DNA of 64,000 nucleotides from Bosea sp. (in: a-proteobacteria) (GTDB lineage: Bacteria > Pseudomonadota > Alphaproteobacteria > Rhizobiales > Beijerinckiaceae). This document shows, one piece after another, positions 7,812-16,847 of this stretch. Below the pieces are notes generated by a model. That model searched no databases. It had not been told where the DNA came from and saw only the letters and a list, made by a program, of their open reading frames with translations. The stretch spans positions 62,001-126,000 of the forward strand of contig JAAVVV010000001.1 in assembly GCA_023910605.1 (NCBI GenBank), given 5' to 3'. Every line of letters begins with the position of its first letter. The stretch's first letter is position 1. The position numbers were made by a program, and so were the translations under genes.

Positions 7812-8663
7812 TCAGAGGCGGAAGAGCCCGCCGCCGCCTCCGACGCGGGAGGCGCCAGCCCGTGCCGTGGCATTGGAACTGTCGAGCCCCAGCGCCCGCT
7901 GGTAGTTCTCGCTTGCCTCGCGCATCCGGTTCTGGCGTTCGAAGGCGAGGCCGAGCCCGGCCCAGGCCTCGGCATTGCGATTATCGACGTTGAGCGAGGC
8001 GGTGAGATCCTCCTGCGCCTTCTCGAACTGGCCAAGCTCGATCAGGCTCAGCCCGCGCGCCGTATAGGGCGGCGCGTTGTAGGGATTGCGGTCGATGGCT
8101 GAGTCGAAGTCCTGCACGGCCTGGCGGTGGTTGCCCTGCCGCTGGTAGACCAGCCCGCGCGCGTGCAGCGCCTCTGCGCCTTCCGGATTCAGCCGGATGG
8201 CCTGATTGAGATCCGTCACCGCTTCGGCGAGTTGGTTGCGCGCGCGAAGCAGATTGCCGCGGGCCAGATAGGCCGGGGCGTAATTGGGATCGGCCTGGAT
8301 GGAGCGGCTGAAGTCCTGCAGGGCGGCGTCGTTGCGGCCGCTCTGGCGGTGGGCAAGCCCGCGATTGGCGTAGGCCGGGGCAAATCCGGGATCGAGGCTC
8401 ACCGCCTTGGTGAAGTCGGCGATCGCATCGGAGAAGCGGCCGATGCGGGCATAGGCCGCGCCGCGCTGATTGAAGACCTCCGGGTCGGTCGGCCGACGGT
8501 TCACCACCTCGGTAAGCGAGGCGAGATTGGCCGAGGCGGCCGGATTGTCCGCAGCCTCGATCTCGGCCACGGCGGCGCCAGGCCCGAGAGCGGACACCGA
8601 CTCGCAGGCGGCAAGGCCGCCGGCCAGGGAAACCATGATCACGAAGCGGCCGACGCTCAGCAT
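7812..8663 (-). CDS. Tetratricopeptide-repeat lipoprotein
   Basis: 283-residue precursor. Start ATG at 8663 has a GAGGGACA ribosome binding site and opens a lipoprotein signal peptide ending in the lipobox LAAC (about residues 15-18). From about residue 45 on there are six to seven consecutive 34-residue TPR units (for example AYARIGRFSDAIADFTKAVSLDP, given in pieces, then AYANRGLAHRQSGRNDAALQ), with Asn/Pro turns typical of Sel1/NlpI-like scaffolds. Such proteins bind periplasmic partners, for example cell-wall hydrolases; no specific partner is visible here. It is a separate unit downstream of rpsU on the same strand. Confidence 0.88.
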   Translation of the reverse strand: MLSVGRFVIMVSLAGGLAACESVSALGPGAAVAEIEAADNPAASANLASLTEVVNRRPTDPEVFNQRGAAYARIGRFSDAIADFTKAVSLDPGFAPAYANRGLAHRQSGRNDAALQDFSRSIQADPNYAPAYLARGNLLRARNQLAEAVTDLNQAIRLNPEGAEALHARGLVYQRQGNHRQAVQDFDSAIDRNPYNAPPYTARGLSLIELGQFEKAQEDLTASLNVDNRNAEAWAGLGLAFERQNRMREASENYQRALGLDSSNATARAGASRVGGGGGLFRL

Positions 8664-8801
8664 TGCCTGTCCCTCTACGCCCTGCCACCCAACCGGTGAC
8701 GCAGACAACGGTTCAAACATGAAAACGGCGCGTGGACGAAACCCATCCAGGCGCCGGCTCAGTATCCTGAAAACGGATGGCGGCGGCAAGGCCGCCCGCA
8801 G

Positions 8802-9056
8802 TCACACACGCGGCGGCTTGGCGCCGGCGATCACCCGCGGCTTGGACGGCGGCAGCAGGCCTTCGCGCTGCAGGCGCTTGCGCACCAGCTTGCGCGCGCG
8901 GCGCACGGCTTCCGCCTTCTCGCGGGCCTTCTTTTCCGAGGGCTTCTCGTAATGGCCACGGAGCTTCATTTCGCGGAAGATACCTTCGCGCTGCATCTTC
9001 TTCTTCAGGGCGCGGAGCGCCTGATCAACGTTATTTTCGCGAACGAGAACCTGCAC
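8802..9056 (-). CDS. rpsU: 30S ribosomal protein S21
   Basis: 84-residue protein. Homologs begin [25 protein letters not shown], and here that sequence starts at a GTG at 9056 ([20 protein letters not shown]), preceded by an AGGTC-type Shine-Dalgarno. An upstream in-frame extension exists but is not conserved in the family. The C-terminal half is the lysine/arginine-rich, Ala-rich extension usual for alphaproteobacterial S21. S21 sits near the anti-Shine-Dalgarno end of 16S rRNA and helps initiation. Confidence 0.94.
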   Translation of the reverse strand: MQVLVRENNVDQALRALKKKMQREGIFREMKLRGHYEKPSEKKAREKAEAVRRARKLVRKRLQREGLLPPSKPRVIAGAKPPRV

Positions 9057-9223
9057 GTCTGACCTGCTTCTGGCGTTGGATCCATGAAAAATGCCGCGTC
9101 TTGCCGGAGCCGGCGCGATCAAGAAAGCGGCGTCTACCAAAAAACCAGCGTCCTGTCCACAGCGCGCGGGTCAGGAATCCGTCAGATGCGAACGAAACGG
9201 CGCAGGCGCGAGGCGCTCCGCGC

Positions 9224-10345
9224 TTACGCGGGCCCGGCTTGCCCGCCGGGCAGCAACCTGTTGACATGCCCCATCTTGCGGCCAGCGCGCATCTGCGCCT
9301 TGCCGTAAAGATGCAGCCTTGCGGCGGGATCGCGCAGGATCGCCTCCCAGCCGGCGGCGTCCTCGCCGATCAGGTTGATCATCTCCACCTGCGCGGCCAG
9401 CCGGCCAGGAGAGCCCAGCGGCCAGCCCGCCACGGCGCGCACATGCTGCTCGAACTGGCAGGTCACCGCGCCGTCCATGGTCCAGTGGCCGGAGTTGTGC
9501 ACCCGCGGCGCGATCTCGTTGACCGCGAGGCTTTCGCCCGCCGGCCCGTCGCTGACGAAGAACTCCACGCCCAGCACGCCGACATAATCAAGCGCCTCCG
9601 CGATCCGCCCCGCAATGGCCACGGCCTGCGCCGCGGTGGTCGCGCTGATGCCTGCCGGCGCGACCGATCTGTGCAGGATATGATGGCGATGCTCGTTCTC
9701 GGTGACGTCGAAGGCGGTGAAGGCGCCGTCGGCCCCGCGCGCCGCCACCACCGAAACCTCCCGGCTGAAGCGCACGAAGCTTTCGAGGATCGCGGCCTGC
9801 CCGCCCATGGCCATAAGGGCGCCGGCTGCGTCCTCCGGGGTGGTGATCCTGGCCTGGCCCTTGCCATCATAGCCGAAGCGCACGGTCTTGAGCACGGCAG
9901 GGCTGCCGATGGCTGCGAGAGCGGCCTTCAGCTCATCCATGTTGCCGACGGCGCTGAAGTCGGCCGTGTCGGCGCCGAGGGCGCGTGCCAGCCGCTTTTC
10001 GGCGAGCCTGTCCTGCGCCACCGCCAGCGCTCGCGCGCCGGGCCTGACCGGCACGAGGCTTTCCAGAAAGCGGATGGTCTCGACCGGCACGTTCTCGAAC
10101 TCGAAGGTCGCGGCTTGAACACCGGCTGCGAAGGCGCAAAGAGCCGCCTCATCGTCATAGGCCGCCACGGTCCGGGCGGCGCTCACGGCGAAGGCGGGGC
10201 TGTCCGCCTCAGGGGCATAGACGTGGCAGGACAGGCCCAGCCGCGCCGCCGCGAGCGCGAGCATCCGCCCCAGTTGCCCGCCGCCGAGGATGCCGATCCG
10301 GTCGCCGGGCCTGAGGGCTGCAACGCGCATCTCAGCCGTCGTCAT
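9224..10345 (-). CDS. purK: 5-(carboxyamino)imidazole ribonucleotide synthase
   Basis: 373-residue ATP-grasp enzyme of purine synthesis; it carboxylates AIR to N5-CAIR using ATP and bicarbonate. The N-terminal [16 protein letters not shown] fingerprint, the ATP-grasp core ([12 protein letters not shown], then EVSVVAARG) and the metal-binding [14 protein letters not shown] motif are all present. The ATG at 10345 overlaps the purE stop by 14 bp; a second ATG at 10330 directly after the purE stop would trim five residues and is also credible. Together with PurE it converts AIR to CAIR, the usual bacterial two-enzyme route. Confidence 0.95.
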   Translation of the reverse strand: MTTAEMRVAALRPGDRIGILGGGQLGRMLALAAARLGLSCHVYAPEADSPAFAVSAARTVAAYDDEAALCAFAAGVQAATFEFENVPVETIRFLESLVPVRPGARALAVAQDRLAEKRLARALGADTADFSAVGNMDELKAALAAIGSPAVLKTVRFGYDGKGQARITTPEDAAGALMAMGGQAAILESFVRFSREVSVVAARGADGAFTAFDVTENEHRHHILHRSVAPAGISATTAAQAVAIAGRIAEALDYVGVLGVEFFVSDGPAGESLAVNEIAPRVHNSGHWTMDGAVTCQFEQHVRAVAGWPLGSPGRLAAQVEMINLIGEDAAGWEAILRDPAARLHLYGKAQMRAGRKMGHVNRLLPGGQAGPA

Positions 10346-10829
10346 GGGGCGCCTCGGCCACGGCGTCGCTCTGCCGCTGGCGCCACGCGTCAAGCCGCGC
10401 GGCCAGCGCCCCGTCGTTGAGCGCGAGCACCGCTGCGGCCAGCAGCGCGGCATTGACGGCACCCGCCTTCCCGATCGCGAGGGTGCCGACAGGGATGCCC
10501 GCCGGCATCTGCACGATCGAGAGAAGGCTGTCCTGGCCCGAGAGCGCCCTTGATTCCACCGGCACGCCGAAGACGGGCAGCGGCGTCATCGAAGCCGCCA
10601 TGCCGGGAAGATGGGCCGCGCCCCCCGCGCCTGCGATGATGATCTGATGTCCGGCCGCGCGCGCGCCCTTGGCGAAGGCCACCAGCCGGTCCGGTGTGCG
10701 GTGCGCGGAGACGATCCGTGCGACGAAGCCGATTCCAAGCGCCTCCAGCGTGTCGGCGGCGTGGCGCATGGTGGCCCAGTCGGACTGGCTGCCCATGATG
10801 ATGGCGACTGGCGCCCTGGCTGTCGTCAT
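10332..10829 (-). CDS. purE: N5-carboxyaminoimidazole ribonucleotide mutase
   Basis: 165-residue class I PurE, which moves the carboxylate of N5-CAIR to C4 to form CAIR. Visible are [12 protein letters not shown] (substrate loop), the [13 protein letters not shown] helix with the catalytic His, and [13 protein letters not shown]. The ATG at 10829 has a GGAGCAGGG ribosome binding site; the longer open frame upstream has no family match. The gene overlaps purK. Confidence 0.95.
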   Translation of the reverse strand: MTTARAPVAIIMGSQSDWATMRHAADTLEALGIGFVARIVSAHRTPDRLVAFAKGARAAGHQIIIAGAGGAAHLPGMAASMTPLPVFGVPVESRALSGQDSLLSIVQMPAGIPVGTLAIGKAGAVNAALLAAAVLALNDGALAARLDAWRQRQSDAVAEAPHDDG

Positions 10830-10950
10830 GCCCTGCTCCCGGCCCCGGAAGCGCTCGACCCCGGAAGCGCTCGGCCATAGCGCGCCGCGCCGGTCCCCGC
10901 AAGGAGCGCGCAGGCATGCAGGGCCGTGCAAGCCCCGGCGCCCCTCGGCC

Positions 10951-11172
10951 TCATGCGATGATGTCGGGAGTCAGCTGATCCTCGATGAACTGGATGCGGT
11001 CCTTGAGGTAGAGCTTGCGCCGCTTGAGCCGCATGATCTGGATCTGGTCGATCAGCGGCATGCGCTCAAGCGCAAGGATCGCCGAATCAAGATCGCCATG
11101 TTCCTGACGAAGCCGGTGCAGCTCGCTCTCGAGGGAGATGCGCCGCTCTTCGTCGAGGTCGAAACGCATCAT
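10951..11172 (-). CDS. YdcH/DUF465-family small protein
   Basis: 73-residue, highly charged, mostly helical protein with the family pattern L..EH..LD..I..LE..P..D...I..LKRRKL.LKDRI. It probably forms a short coiled coil. A second member lies divergently at 11380 and both carry the same (L/M)KRRKL.LKD core. The function of the family is unknown. Two adjacent ATGs (11172 and 11169) are possible starts. Confidence 0.85.
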   Translation of the reverse strand: MMRFDLDEERRISLESELHRLRQEHGDLDSAILALERMPLIDQIQIMRLKRRKLYLKDRIQFIEDQLTPDIIA

Positions 11173-11262
11173 CGGACCCCGCTCTCATTTGGCCGCAATC
11201 GCAGAAGAAAGTTACGGTGGCTCCAAGACTTGGGCAAGACCCAACGGTGGCTTGCAGCGTTT

Positions 11263-11292
11263 AAATTTGAGGTAGGAAAATCCTTCAAATTT
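11263..11292. promoter_or_regulatory. AT-rich inverted repeat in the divergent ydcH promoter region
   Basis: AAATTTGAGG (11263-11272) and CCTTCAAATTT (11282-11292) form an inverted repeat with one bulged base, in the 207-bp AT-rich gap between two divergently transcribed DUF465 genes. It could be a shared operator or a structured leader; the position between two paralogs favours shared control. Confidence 0.4.
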
Positions 11293-11379
11293 CATGTTGC
11301 GACGCACGGCTGAAATTGGACAGCCCGTTTCCGAGCTGTCAGACTTTGCCGGCTGTTTGTCACAACACGGAGAACGTCC

Positions 11380-11571
11380 ATGTCGCTGCAGACCCATCTC
11401 GTCGAACTCGAAAAGAAGCATCGGGCGCTGGAGAACCAGATCGCCAGCGCACTGGCGCATCCCTCCGCCAGCGATGTCGAGCTCGCGGAAATGAAGCGCA
11501 GGAAGCTGCAACTGAAGGACGAGATCACCAAGCTCAGGGCCTCGCTGAACGCGCGCCAGACTCTCCACTGA
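11380..11571 (+). CDS. YdcH/DUF465-family small protein (second copy)
   Basis: 63-residue helical protein with the DUF465 pattern (LEKKH..LE..I at the start, MKRRKLQLKDEITKLR at the end). An ACGGAGAA ribosome binding site precedes the ATG. It is divergent from the other DUF465 gene. Right after its stop a 6-bp hairpin (11574-11589, GCTGCG/CGCAGC) occurs but lacks a T run, so I do not call a terminator. Confidence 0.86.
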   Translation: MSLQTHLVELEKKHRALENQIASALAHPSASDVELAEMKRRKLQLKDEITKLRASLNARQTLH

Positions 11572-11743
11572 AAGCTGCGGGGCCGCAGCCTTGCCGCCCC
11601 TCGGCCCCTGACCGATCCAAGCCGGTGGACGCCTCAGATGCCGCGTCCGCCGGCTTTATCGCATTCAGCGCCGGCCGCCGGCCTGTCGCCGTCGCGTGTC
11701 TCCGGGCCGCGTTCCTGCATCGGTGTTTGGTCGTCACGGGCGA

Positions 11744-11768
11744 TTGACATGAAAGATCATATGATACT
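11744..11768 (+). promoter_or_regulatory. Promoter/operator region of the FadR-type regulator gene
   Basis: A TTGACA (11744-11749) and a perfect 10-bp palindrome ATCATATGAT (11756-11765) that itself contains a TATGAT -10-like hexamer lie 12-36 bp before the regulator's ATG. The spacing of TTGACA to TATGAT (10 bp) is too short for one promoter, so the elements need not belong together. FadR-type proteins usually bind short palindromes overlapping their own promoter; this is the obvious candidate. Confidence 0.4.
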
Positions 11769-11779
11769 ACCTTCATTGC

Positions 11780-12508
11780 ATGAGGCCAAAGAGCTTTCAC
11801 GCGGCAGTCGTTGACCGGCTCGCTGCGATGATCATTGGAGGAGACATCGTGGCGGGGTCGCAAATGCCGACCGAAGCGGAGCTGTGCGCCTCGATGGGCG
11901 TGAGCCGCACCATCCTGCGCGAGGCGGTCAAGACGCTCAGCGCCAAAGGTCTGGTCGCCACCGGCCCGCGCATCGGCACGAGGCCGCTGCCCCCCTCCGC
12001 CTGGAACCTGCTCGATCCTGACGTGATCCGCTGGCGCCTCGCGGCAGGCGTCGACCAGACCTTCGTGCGCGACATCCTCGAGCTGCGCCTCGCCATCGAG
12101 CCCGAAGCCGCCGCCCTGGCCGCGCGCCGGGCCGAGCCGGATGACATCGCGCGCCTCGGCGCGGCTCTCGCCGGCATGGAGGCGGCCGTGAAGGGCCATG
12201 GCGCCAGCTATCTCGATGCCGATCTCTCCTTCCACCAGACCATCCTCGGCGCCACGCGCAACCAGTTCTTCGCCGCGCTGAAGCCGGCCATCGATGCGCT
12301 GCTGCGCGTCTCCTTCCGCTTTTCGGTCAAGAGCCGCGCCAGCGCGATGTCGTCACTGCCCCTGCACCGCGATGTCCACGACGCCATCGCAGCCGCCCGG
12401 CCCGATGAGGCCGAGCGCGCCCTGCGCCGGCTCATCAGCGCCGCGCGCGAGGACATCGAAATCGACATGGCGCGCGACGATTTCCTGTCCACCGGAGACC
12501 AGACCTGA
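11780..12508 (+). CDS. FadR/GntR-family transcriptional regulator (FCD domain)
   Basis: 242 residues: N-terminal winged helix (about 5-75; MPTEAELCASMGVSRTILREAVKTL is the recognition segment, given as one motif by position 30-54) and C-terminal FCD ligand domain. FCD metal/ligand residues appear as the Asp and His in DLSFHQTIL and the His in SLPLHRDVHDAI. The gene's TGA overlaps the dctQ ATG (TGATG), so the regulator heads the TRAP operon and probably represses it until the substrate appears. No ribosome binding site is visible before the ATG at 11780, so the message may be leaderless or nearly so. Confidence 0.9.
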   Translation: MRPKSFHAAVVDRLAAMIIGGDIVAGSQMPTEAELCASMGVSRTILREAVKTLSAKGLVATGPRIGTRPLPPSAWNLLDPDVIRWRLAAGVDQTFVRDILELRLAIEPEAAALAARRAEPDDIARLGAALAGMEAAVKGHGASYLDADLSFHQTILGATRNQFFAALKPAIDALLRVSFRFSVKSRASAMSSLPLHRDVHDAIAAARPDEAERALRRLISAAREDIEIDMARDDFLSTGDQT

Positions 12509-13089
12509 TGCGGACACCCGACGCCGCCCTGCCGCCCAACGGGTGGCGCCGCATCGAGAACGCCTTCTTCAGGACGCTCGAGACCCTTCTCGTTCTGCTC
12601 CTGGTGGCCATGGTGCTCATGGTCTTCGGCAACGTCATGATGCGCTGGTTCGCCAATGACGGCATCCAGATCTCGGAAGAGATGAGCCGCTACTGCTTCG
12701 TCTGGCTCACCTTCATAGGCGCGGTGGTTGTGGCGCGCGAGAATGCGCATCTGGGCGTCGATGCCCTGGTGGCGGCGCTCGGGCACCGCGGACGGCTTGT
12801 CTGCATGGTGCTCTCGGACCTGCTCGTGCTGCTGTGCTGCATCGTGTTCTTCTGGGGCACCTGGCAGCAGGCCCCGCTCAACGCCACCAATGTGGCCCCG
12901 GTCTCGGGGCTGAACATGCTGGCCGTGTTCGGTGTGGGCTTCTTCACCAGCGCCGGCATCGGCGCGATGGTGCTGCTGCGGCTCATCCGCGCCGTCACGG
13001 GCCGGCTGCTGCCGGGCGAGCTTGACCACTTCGCCGGCCGCTACAGCGATGAGGAGACGGCTCACAGCGTGCGGGGCAAGATCGAATGA
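12508..13089 (+). CDS. dctQ: TRAP transporter small permease (DctQ type)
   Basis: 193-residue membrane protein with four hydrophobic segments (about residues 25-47, 60-80, 98-118, 140-162). The family signature is seen as VFGNVMMRWFANDGIQISEEMSRYCFVWLTF, cited here by position 38-68, with the conserved EE and W. It pairs with DctM to form the sodium-coupled tripartite transporter. Overlaps its neighbours at both ends. Confidence 0.92.
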   Translation: MRTPDAALPPNGWRRIENAFFRTLETLLVLLLVAMVLMVFGNVMMRWFANDGIQISEEMSRYCFVWLTFIGAVVVARENAHLGVDALVAALGHRGRLVCMVLSDLLVLLCCIVFFWGTWQQAPLNATNVAPVSGLNMLAVFGVGFFTSAGIGAMVLLRLIRAVTGRLLPGELDHFAGRYSDEETAHSVRGKIE

Positions 13090-14426
13090 CTGTCCTCGTC
13101 TTCATCACCTCGCTATGCGGAGCCATGGCGCTGGGCATGCCCTGCGCCTTCGCGCTGATGGTCTGCGGCATGGCCATCATGCTCTGGATGGTTCAGACCG
13201 GCATCTACCCCGCCTTCGACGCACAGGTCATCGCGCAGAAGATGCTCGACGGCGCCGACAGCTTCATCCTGCTGGCCATTCCCTTCTTCATGCTCGCGGG
13301 CGAGTTGATGAATGCGGGCGGGCTCTCCAGGCGCATCGTCAATTTCGCGCTTGCGCTCATCGGCCATCGCCATGGCGGTCTCGGCTATGTCGCCATCATC
13401 GCTGCGGTCATCATGGCGTCGCTGTCCGGCTCGGCCGCGGCCGACACCGCCGCCATCGCCGCCATCCTGATCCCGATGATGCGCTCCTCGGGCTACAACG
13501 TGCCGCGCTCGGCCGGGCTCATCGCCGCCGGCGGCATCATCGCTCCCGTCATCCCTCCCTCCATTGGCTTCGTCATCTTCGGCGTGGCGGCCAATGTCTC
13601 GATCCCGCAGCTCTTCATCGCGGGCGTGTTTCCCGGCATCCTGATGGGGGTGAGCCTCGTCTTTGCCTGGTGGTGGGTCTCGCACAAGGAGAAGATGCAG
13701 GCCTACCCCAAGCGCAGCTGGACGGAGCGCTGGCAGGCGACCAAGGACGGCGCCTTTGCCCTCGCCATGCCGATCTTCATCCTCGGCTCCATCCGCTTCG
13801 GCTTCGCCACGCCGACGGAGGCTGCGGTGGTGGCCACCGTCTATGCCCTGTTCGTGGGCATGTTCATCTACAAGGAGTTGAAGCCGAGCCAGCTTTACGG
13901 TCTCTTCCTGTCAGCGGCAAAGATGACGGCCGTGATCATGTTCCTGGTCGCAGCGGCCTTGATCTCCTCCTGGCTCATCACGGCAGCGAACATTCCCGGC
14001 GAGATCGCCGGCTATCTCCAGCAGATTACCGACAACAAGACAGTCATGGTCCTGCTGATGATGATCCTGGTGCTGATCGTCGGCACCGCCCTTGATTTCG
14101 CCCCGACCGTGCTGATCCTCACGCCCGTGCTCATGCCGATCGTCAAGCAGGTCGGCATTGACCCGATCTATTTCGGCGTGCTGTTCATCATGAACAACGC
14201 CATCGGGCTGATCACGCCGCCCGTCGGCATCGTGCTCAACGTCGTCGCCGGCGTGGCGCGGGTGTCGATGACCGACGTGATCAAGGGCATCAACCCCTTC
14301 CTGATTGCCCAGAGCGCTGTGCTGTTTATTCTGGTGCTCTGGCCGCCCCTCGTGATGGCGCCCTTCCGTCTGCTCAGCGGCCGGATCGGATTCACGCAAT
14401 TCGTCCAGCAATTGCTGGGCTACTGA
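13086..14426 (+). CDS. dctM: TRAP transporter large permease (DctM type)
   Basis: 446-residue transport subunit with about 12-13 transmembrane helices. The repeated family motifs IPFFMLAGELMNAGG, SLSGSAAADTAAI (helical hairpin) and PPVGIVLNVVAGVA are clear, and GTALDFAPTVLILTPVLMPI marks the C-terminal repeat. It overlaps dctQ by ATGA. The protein moves the substrate delivered by DctP across the inner membrane using the sodium gradient. Confidence 0.95.
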   Translation: MTVLVFITSLCGAMALGMPCAFALMVCGMAIMLWMVQTGIYPAFDAQVIAQKMLDGADSFILLAIPFFMLAGELMNAGGLSRRIVNFALALIGHRHGGLGYVAIIAAVIMASLSGSAAADTAAIAAILIPMMRSSGYNVPRSAGLIAAGGIIAPVIPPSIGFVIFGVAANVSIPQLFIAGVFPGILMGVSLVFAWWWVSHKEKMQAYPKRSWTERWQATKDGAFALAMPIFILGSIRFGFATPTEAAVVATVYALFVGMFIYKELKPSQLYGLFLSAAKMTAVIMFLVAAALISSWLITAANIPGEIAGYLQQITDNKTVMVLLMMILVLIVGTALDFAPTVLILTPVLMPIVKQVGIDPIYFGVLFIMNNAIGLITPPVGIVLNVVAGVARVSMTDVIKGINPFLIAQSAVLFILVLWPPLVMAPFRLLSGRIGFTQFVQQLLGY

Positions 14427-14464
14427 TAGGCCGAAGAGCCCCAACCCCCTGGAGGAAGCAAGAC

Positions 14465-15472
14465 ATGTTGAAGACATCGCTGATCGCCGCAGCCGGCGCC
14501 CTGGCCCTCATGACCGGCGCCGCCAACGCCCAGTTCACCGAACGCACCATCCGCGTGTCGAACGGCATCAACGCCGACCACCCGGTGGGCAACGGCGTCA
14601 CCAGGATGACCCAATGCCTCACCACCCGCTCGGGCGGCAAGATGAAGCTTCAGGCCTTCTGGGGCGGCGCGCTCGGCGGCGACCTTCAGGCGACGCAGGC
14701 CCTGCGCTCCGGCACGCAGGAAATGGTCGTCACCTCGTCCTCGCCGCTGGTGGGCATCCTGCCCGATCTCGGCGTGTTCGACCTGCCTTTCCTCTTCGCC
14801 AACGAGAAGGAAGCCGACGCCATCCTCGACGGGGCCTTCGGCAAGTACATCGCCGACAAGCTGCCGGGCGTGGGCCTTGTCAACCTCTCCTATTGGGAGA
14901 ACGGCTTCCGCAACCTCACCAACTCGCGCAAGCCCGTCGAAAAGGTCGAGGATTTCCCCGGCCTCAAGGTCCGCGTGATGCAGAACAACATCTTCCTCGA
15001 CACCTTCCGCACCGTGGGCACCAATGCCGTGCCGATGGCCTTCCAGGAGGTGTTCGCGGCGCTCGAGACCCGCGCCATCGATGGCCAGGAGAATCCCTTC
15101 GTCACCATCGACACCTCGAAGATGTATGAGGTGCAGAAGTTCCTCTCCATCACCAACCACGCCTACACGCCCTTCCTCGTGCTCTACTCCAAGGCGCTGT
15201 TCGACCGGCTCTCCGCCGACGAGCAGAAGGCGCTCGTCGAATGCGCCGCCGAGGGCCAGAAGGAGCAGCGCACCGTCTCGCGTGATCTGTCCACCAAGTC
15301 GCTGGCGAACCTCCGCAACAAGGGCATGCAGATCAACGAGATCGCGCCCGAGCAGCAGAAGCGCATGCGCGAGGCGGTGAAGCCTGTCTATGAGCGCGCC
15401 GGCGCCACCATCGGCAAGGAAACCGTCGACCGCATGCAGGCGGAACTCGCCAGGCTGCGCGGCTCGAACTGA
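14465..15472 (+). CDS. dctP: TRAP transporter substrate-binding protein (DctP type)
   Basis: 335-residue periplasmic binding protein with a signal peptide (about residues 1-22, AANAQ cleavage region). DctP hallmarks are the ligand-carboxylate Arg in LKVRVMQN and the segment VFAALETRAIDGQENPF. A GGAGGAAGC ribosome binding site precedes the ATG. Because the next gene encodes an enolase-superfamily dehydratase, the ligand is likely a sugar acid; I cannot say which. Confidence 0.94.
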   Translation: MLKTSLIAAAGALALMTGAANAQFTERTIRVSNGINADHPVGNGVTRMTQCLTTRSGGKMKLQAFWGGALGGDLQATQALRSGTQEMVVTSSSPLVGILPDLGVFDLPFLFANEKEADAILDGAFGKYIADKLPGVGLVNLSYWENGFRNLTNSRKPVEKVEDFPGLKVRVMQNNIFLDTFRTVGTNAVPMAFQEVFAALETRAIDGQENPFVTIDTSKMYEVQKFLSITNHAYTPFLVLYSKALFDRLSADEQKALVECAAEGQKEQRTVSRDLSTKSLANLRNKGMQINEIAPEQQKRMREAVKPVYERAGATIGKETVDRMQAELARLRGSN

Positions 15473-15490
15473 GGCCGAAGCGCCGCCTTG

Positions 15491-15531
15491 ATTGAGTGCC
15501 GGGCGCTCGCCTCACGGCGGGCGCCCTCAAT
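15491..15531 (+). promoter_or_regulatory. Long intercistronic hairpin between dctP and the dehydratase gene
   Basis: Outer arms ATTGAG/CTCAAT (15491-15496, 15526-15531) flank an inner 11-bp GC-rich stem (GGGCGCTCGCC against GGCGGGCGCCC, one G-U pair) with a TCAC loop. No T run follows, so it is not a standard terminator. Hairpins at this place in TRAP and ABC operons often protect the binding-protein message from 3' exonucleases and so raise its level. Confidence 0.55.
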
Positions 15532-15569
15532 GCCGCCCTGCATGCCGCTCTCTCGAAATCCGTGTCCCC

Positions 15570-16775
15570 ATGAAGATCACAGCCCTCGAAACCATCCGGC
15601 TCGAAGAGTTCGGCAACATCATCTTCGTGCGCCTGCACACGGATGAGGGCCTCATCGGGCTCGGCGAGACCTTCATGGGGCCGCAGGCGGTCGAATCCTA
15701 TCTGCATGAGACGGTCGCGCCCAAGCTGATCGGCGAGGACCCGCTCCGCATCGAGGCCATCAACCTCAAGCTGCGCAACTATCTCGGCTGGCGATCCGCC
15801 GGCGCTGAGACGCGCGGCAATTCCGCCGTTGACATCGCGTTGTGGGACATCTTCGGCAAGGCGCACGGCAAGCCCGTCTGCGACATGCTGGGCGGCCGCA
15901 GCCGCGACAGCATCCGCGTCTACAATACCTGCGCGGGCTACAGGTACATCCGCGACAGCCGCGCCCAGGCGGTGGCCAATTGGCATCTCGGCGAGCAGGG
16001 CGGCCCTTACGAGGACCTCGAGGGCTTCCTCACCCGCGCCGATGAAGTGGCCCATTCCCTGCTCGAGCAGGGCATCACGGGCATGAAGATCTGGCCTTTC
16101 GACATCGCGGCGGAGCGCACCGGCGGCTTCGACATCTCGCCGCAGGAGCTGACAGCAGCGCTCGAACCCTTCGCGAAGATCAGGAAGGCCGTGGGCGACC
16201 GCATGGACATCATGGTCGAGTTCCATTCGCTTTGGAGCCTGCCCATGGCCAAGAAACTCGCCCAGCGCCTTGCCGAGTTCGACACCTACTGGCACGAGGA
16301 CCCGTTCCGCCTCGACAATATCGCAGACCTCAAGGACTATGCGCGCCATTCCAGGGCATGGGTCTGCGCCTCCGAGACGCTGTCATACACCCACGCCTTC
16401 CGCGAATATCTCGAGACCGGGGCCGCCGGCGTCGTCATGCTTGATCTGAGCTGGTGCGGCGGGCTGACCGAGGCCCGCAAGATCGCCGGCATGGCGCAGG
16501 CCTGGCACACGCCGGTGGCTCCGCATGACTGCACCGGCCCCGTGGTCTACACCGCCTCGTGCCATTTTTCGCTGCATGCGCCCAATACGCTCATCCAGGA
16601 AAGCGTCCGGGCCTTCTACACGGGCTGGTACAGGGAGCTGGTCACGGACCTGCCCGTGGTGGCCAATGGCGAGGTCCGCATCAGCGACCGGCCGGGCCTC
16701 GGCCTCGAACTGCTGCCCGACCTCACAAGGCGGCCCGACGCGCGGGTGCGCATCTCCGACGGGGCCACGATCTGA
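15570..16775 (+). CDS. Enolase-superfamily sugar-acid dehydratase (mandelate racemase/muconate lactonizing group)
   Basis: 401 residues with an N-terminal capping domain (MKITALETIRL start, TDEGLIGLGET) and a C-terminal barrel. Probable metal ligands are the Glu of MVEFHS, the Glu of WHEDPF and the Glu of ASETLS; PHDCTGP carries a His/Asp pair at the end of the barrel. The position of the usual KxK base is GMKIW, so only one Lys is kept. The family dehydrates sugar acids to 2-keto-3-deoxy acids. Being last in the FadR-TRAP operon, it should act on the imported compound. The ATG at 15570 is chosen because homology starts there. Confidence 0.85.
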   Translation: MKITALETIRLEEFGNIIFVRLHTDEGLIGLGETFMGPQAVESYLHETVAPKLIGEDPLRIEAINLKLRNYLGWRSAGAETRGNSAVDIALWDIFGKAHGKPVCDMLGGRSRDSIRVYNTCAGYRYIRDSRAQAVANWHLGEQGGPYEDLEGFLTRADEVAHSLLEQGITGMKIWPFDIAAERTGGFDISPQELTAALEPFAKIRKAVGDRMDIMVEFHSLWSLPMAKKLAQRLAEFDTYWHEDPFRLDNIADLKDYARHSRAWVCASETLSYTHAFREYLETGAAGVVMLDLSWCGGLTEARKIAGMAQAWHTPVAPHDCTGPVVYTASCHFSLHAPNTLIQESVRAFYTGWYRELVTDLPVVANGEVRISDRPGLGLELLPDLTRRPDARVRISDGATI

Positions 16776-16847
16776 GACGCGAAGCGGGTTTGCACACGGG
16801 GCGCCGTCCCCTCCCGTCAGCGCCGTCTCCGGCGAGGCCCTCTCCGC

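Noticed and set aside
8765-8801. GGCGG/CCGCC hairpin after rpsU as a terminator
   Set aside because: Five-bp stem with a T run 12 nt away; not convincing.
11574-11589. GCTGCG hairpin after the second ydcH gene as a terminator
   Set aside because: Stem short and no run of T follows.
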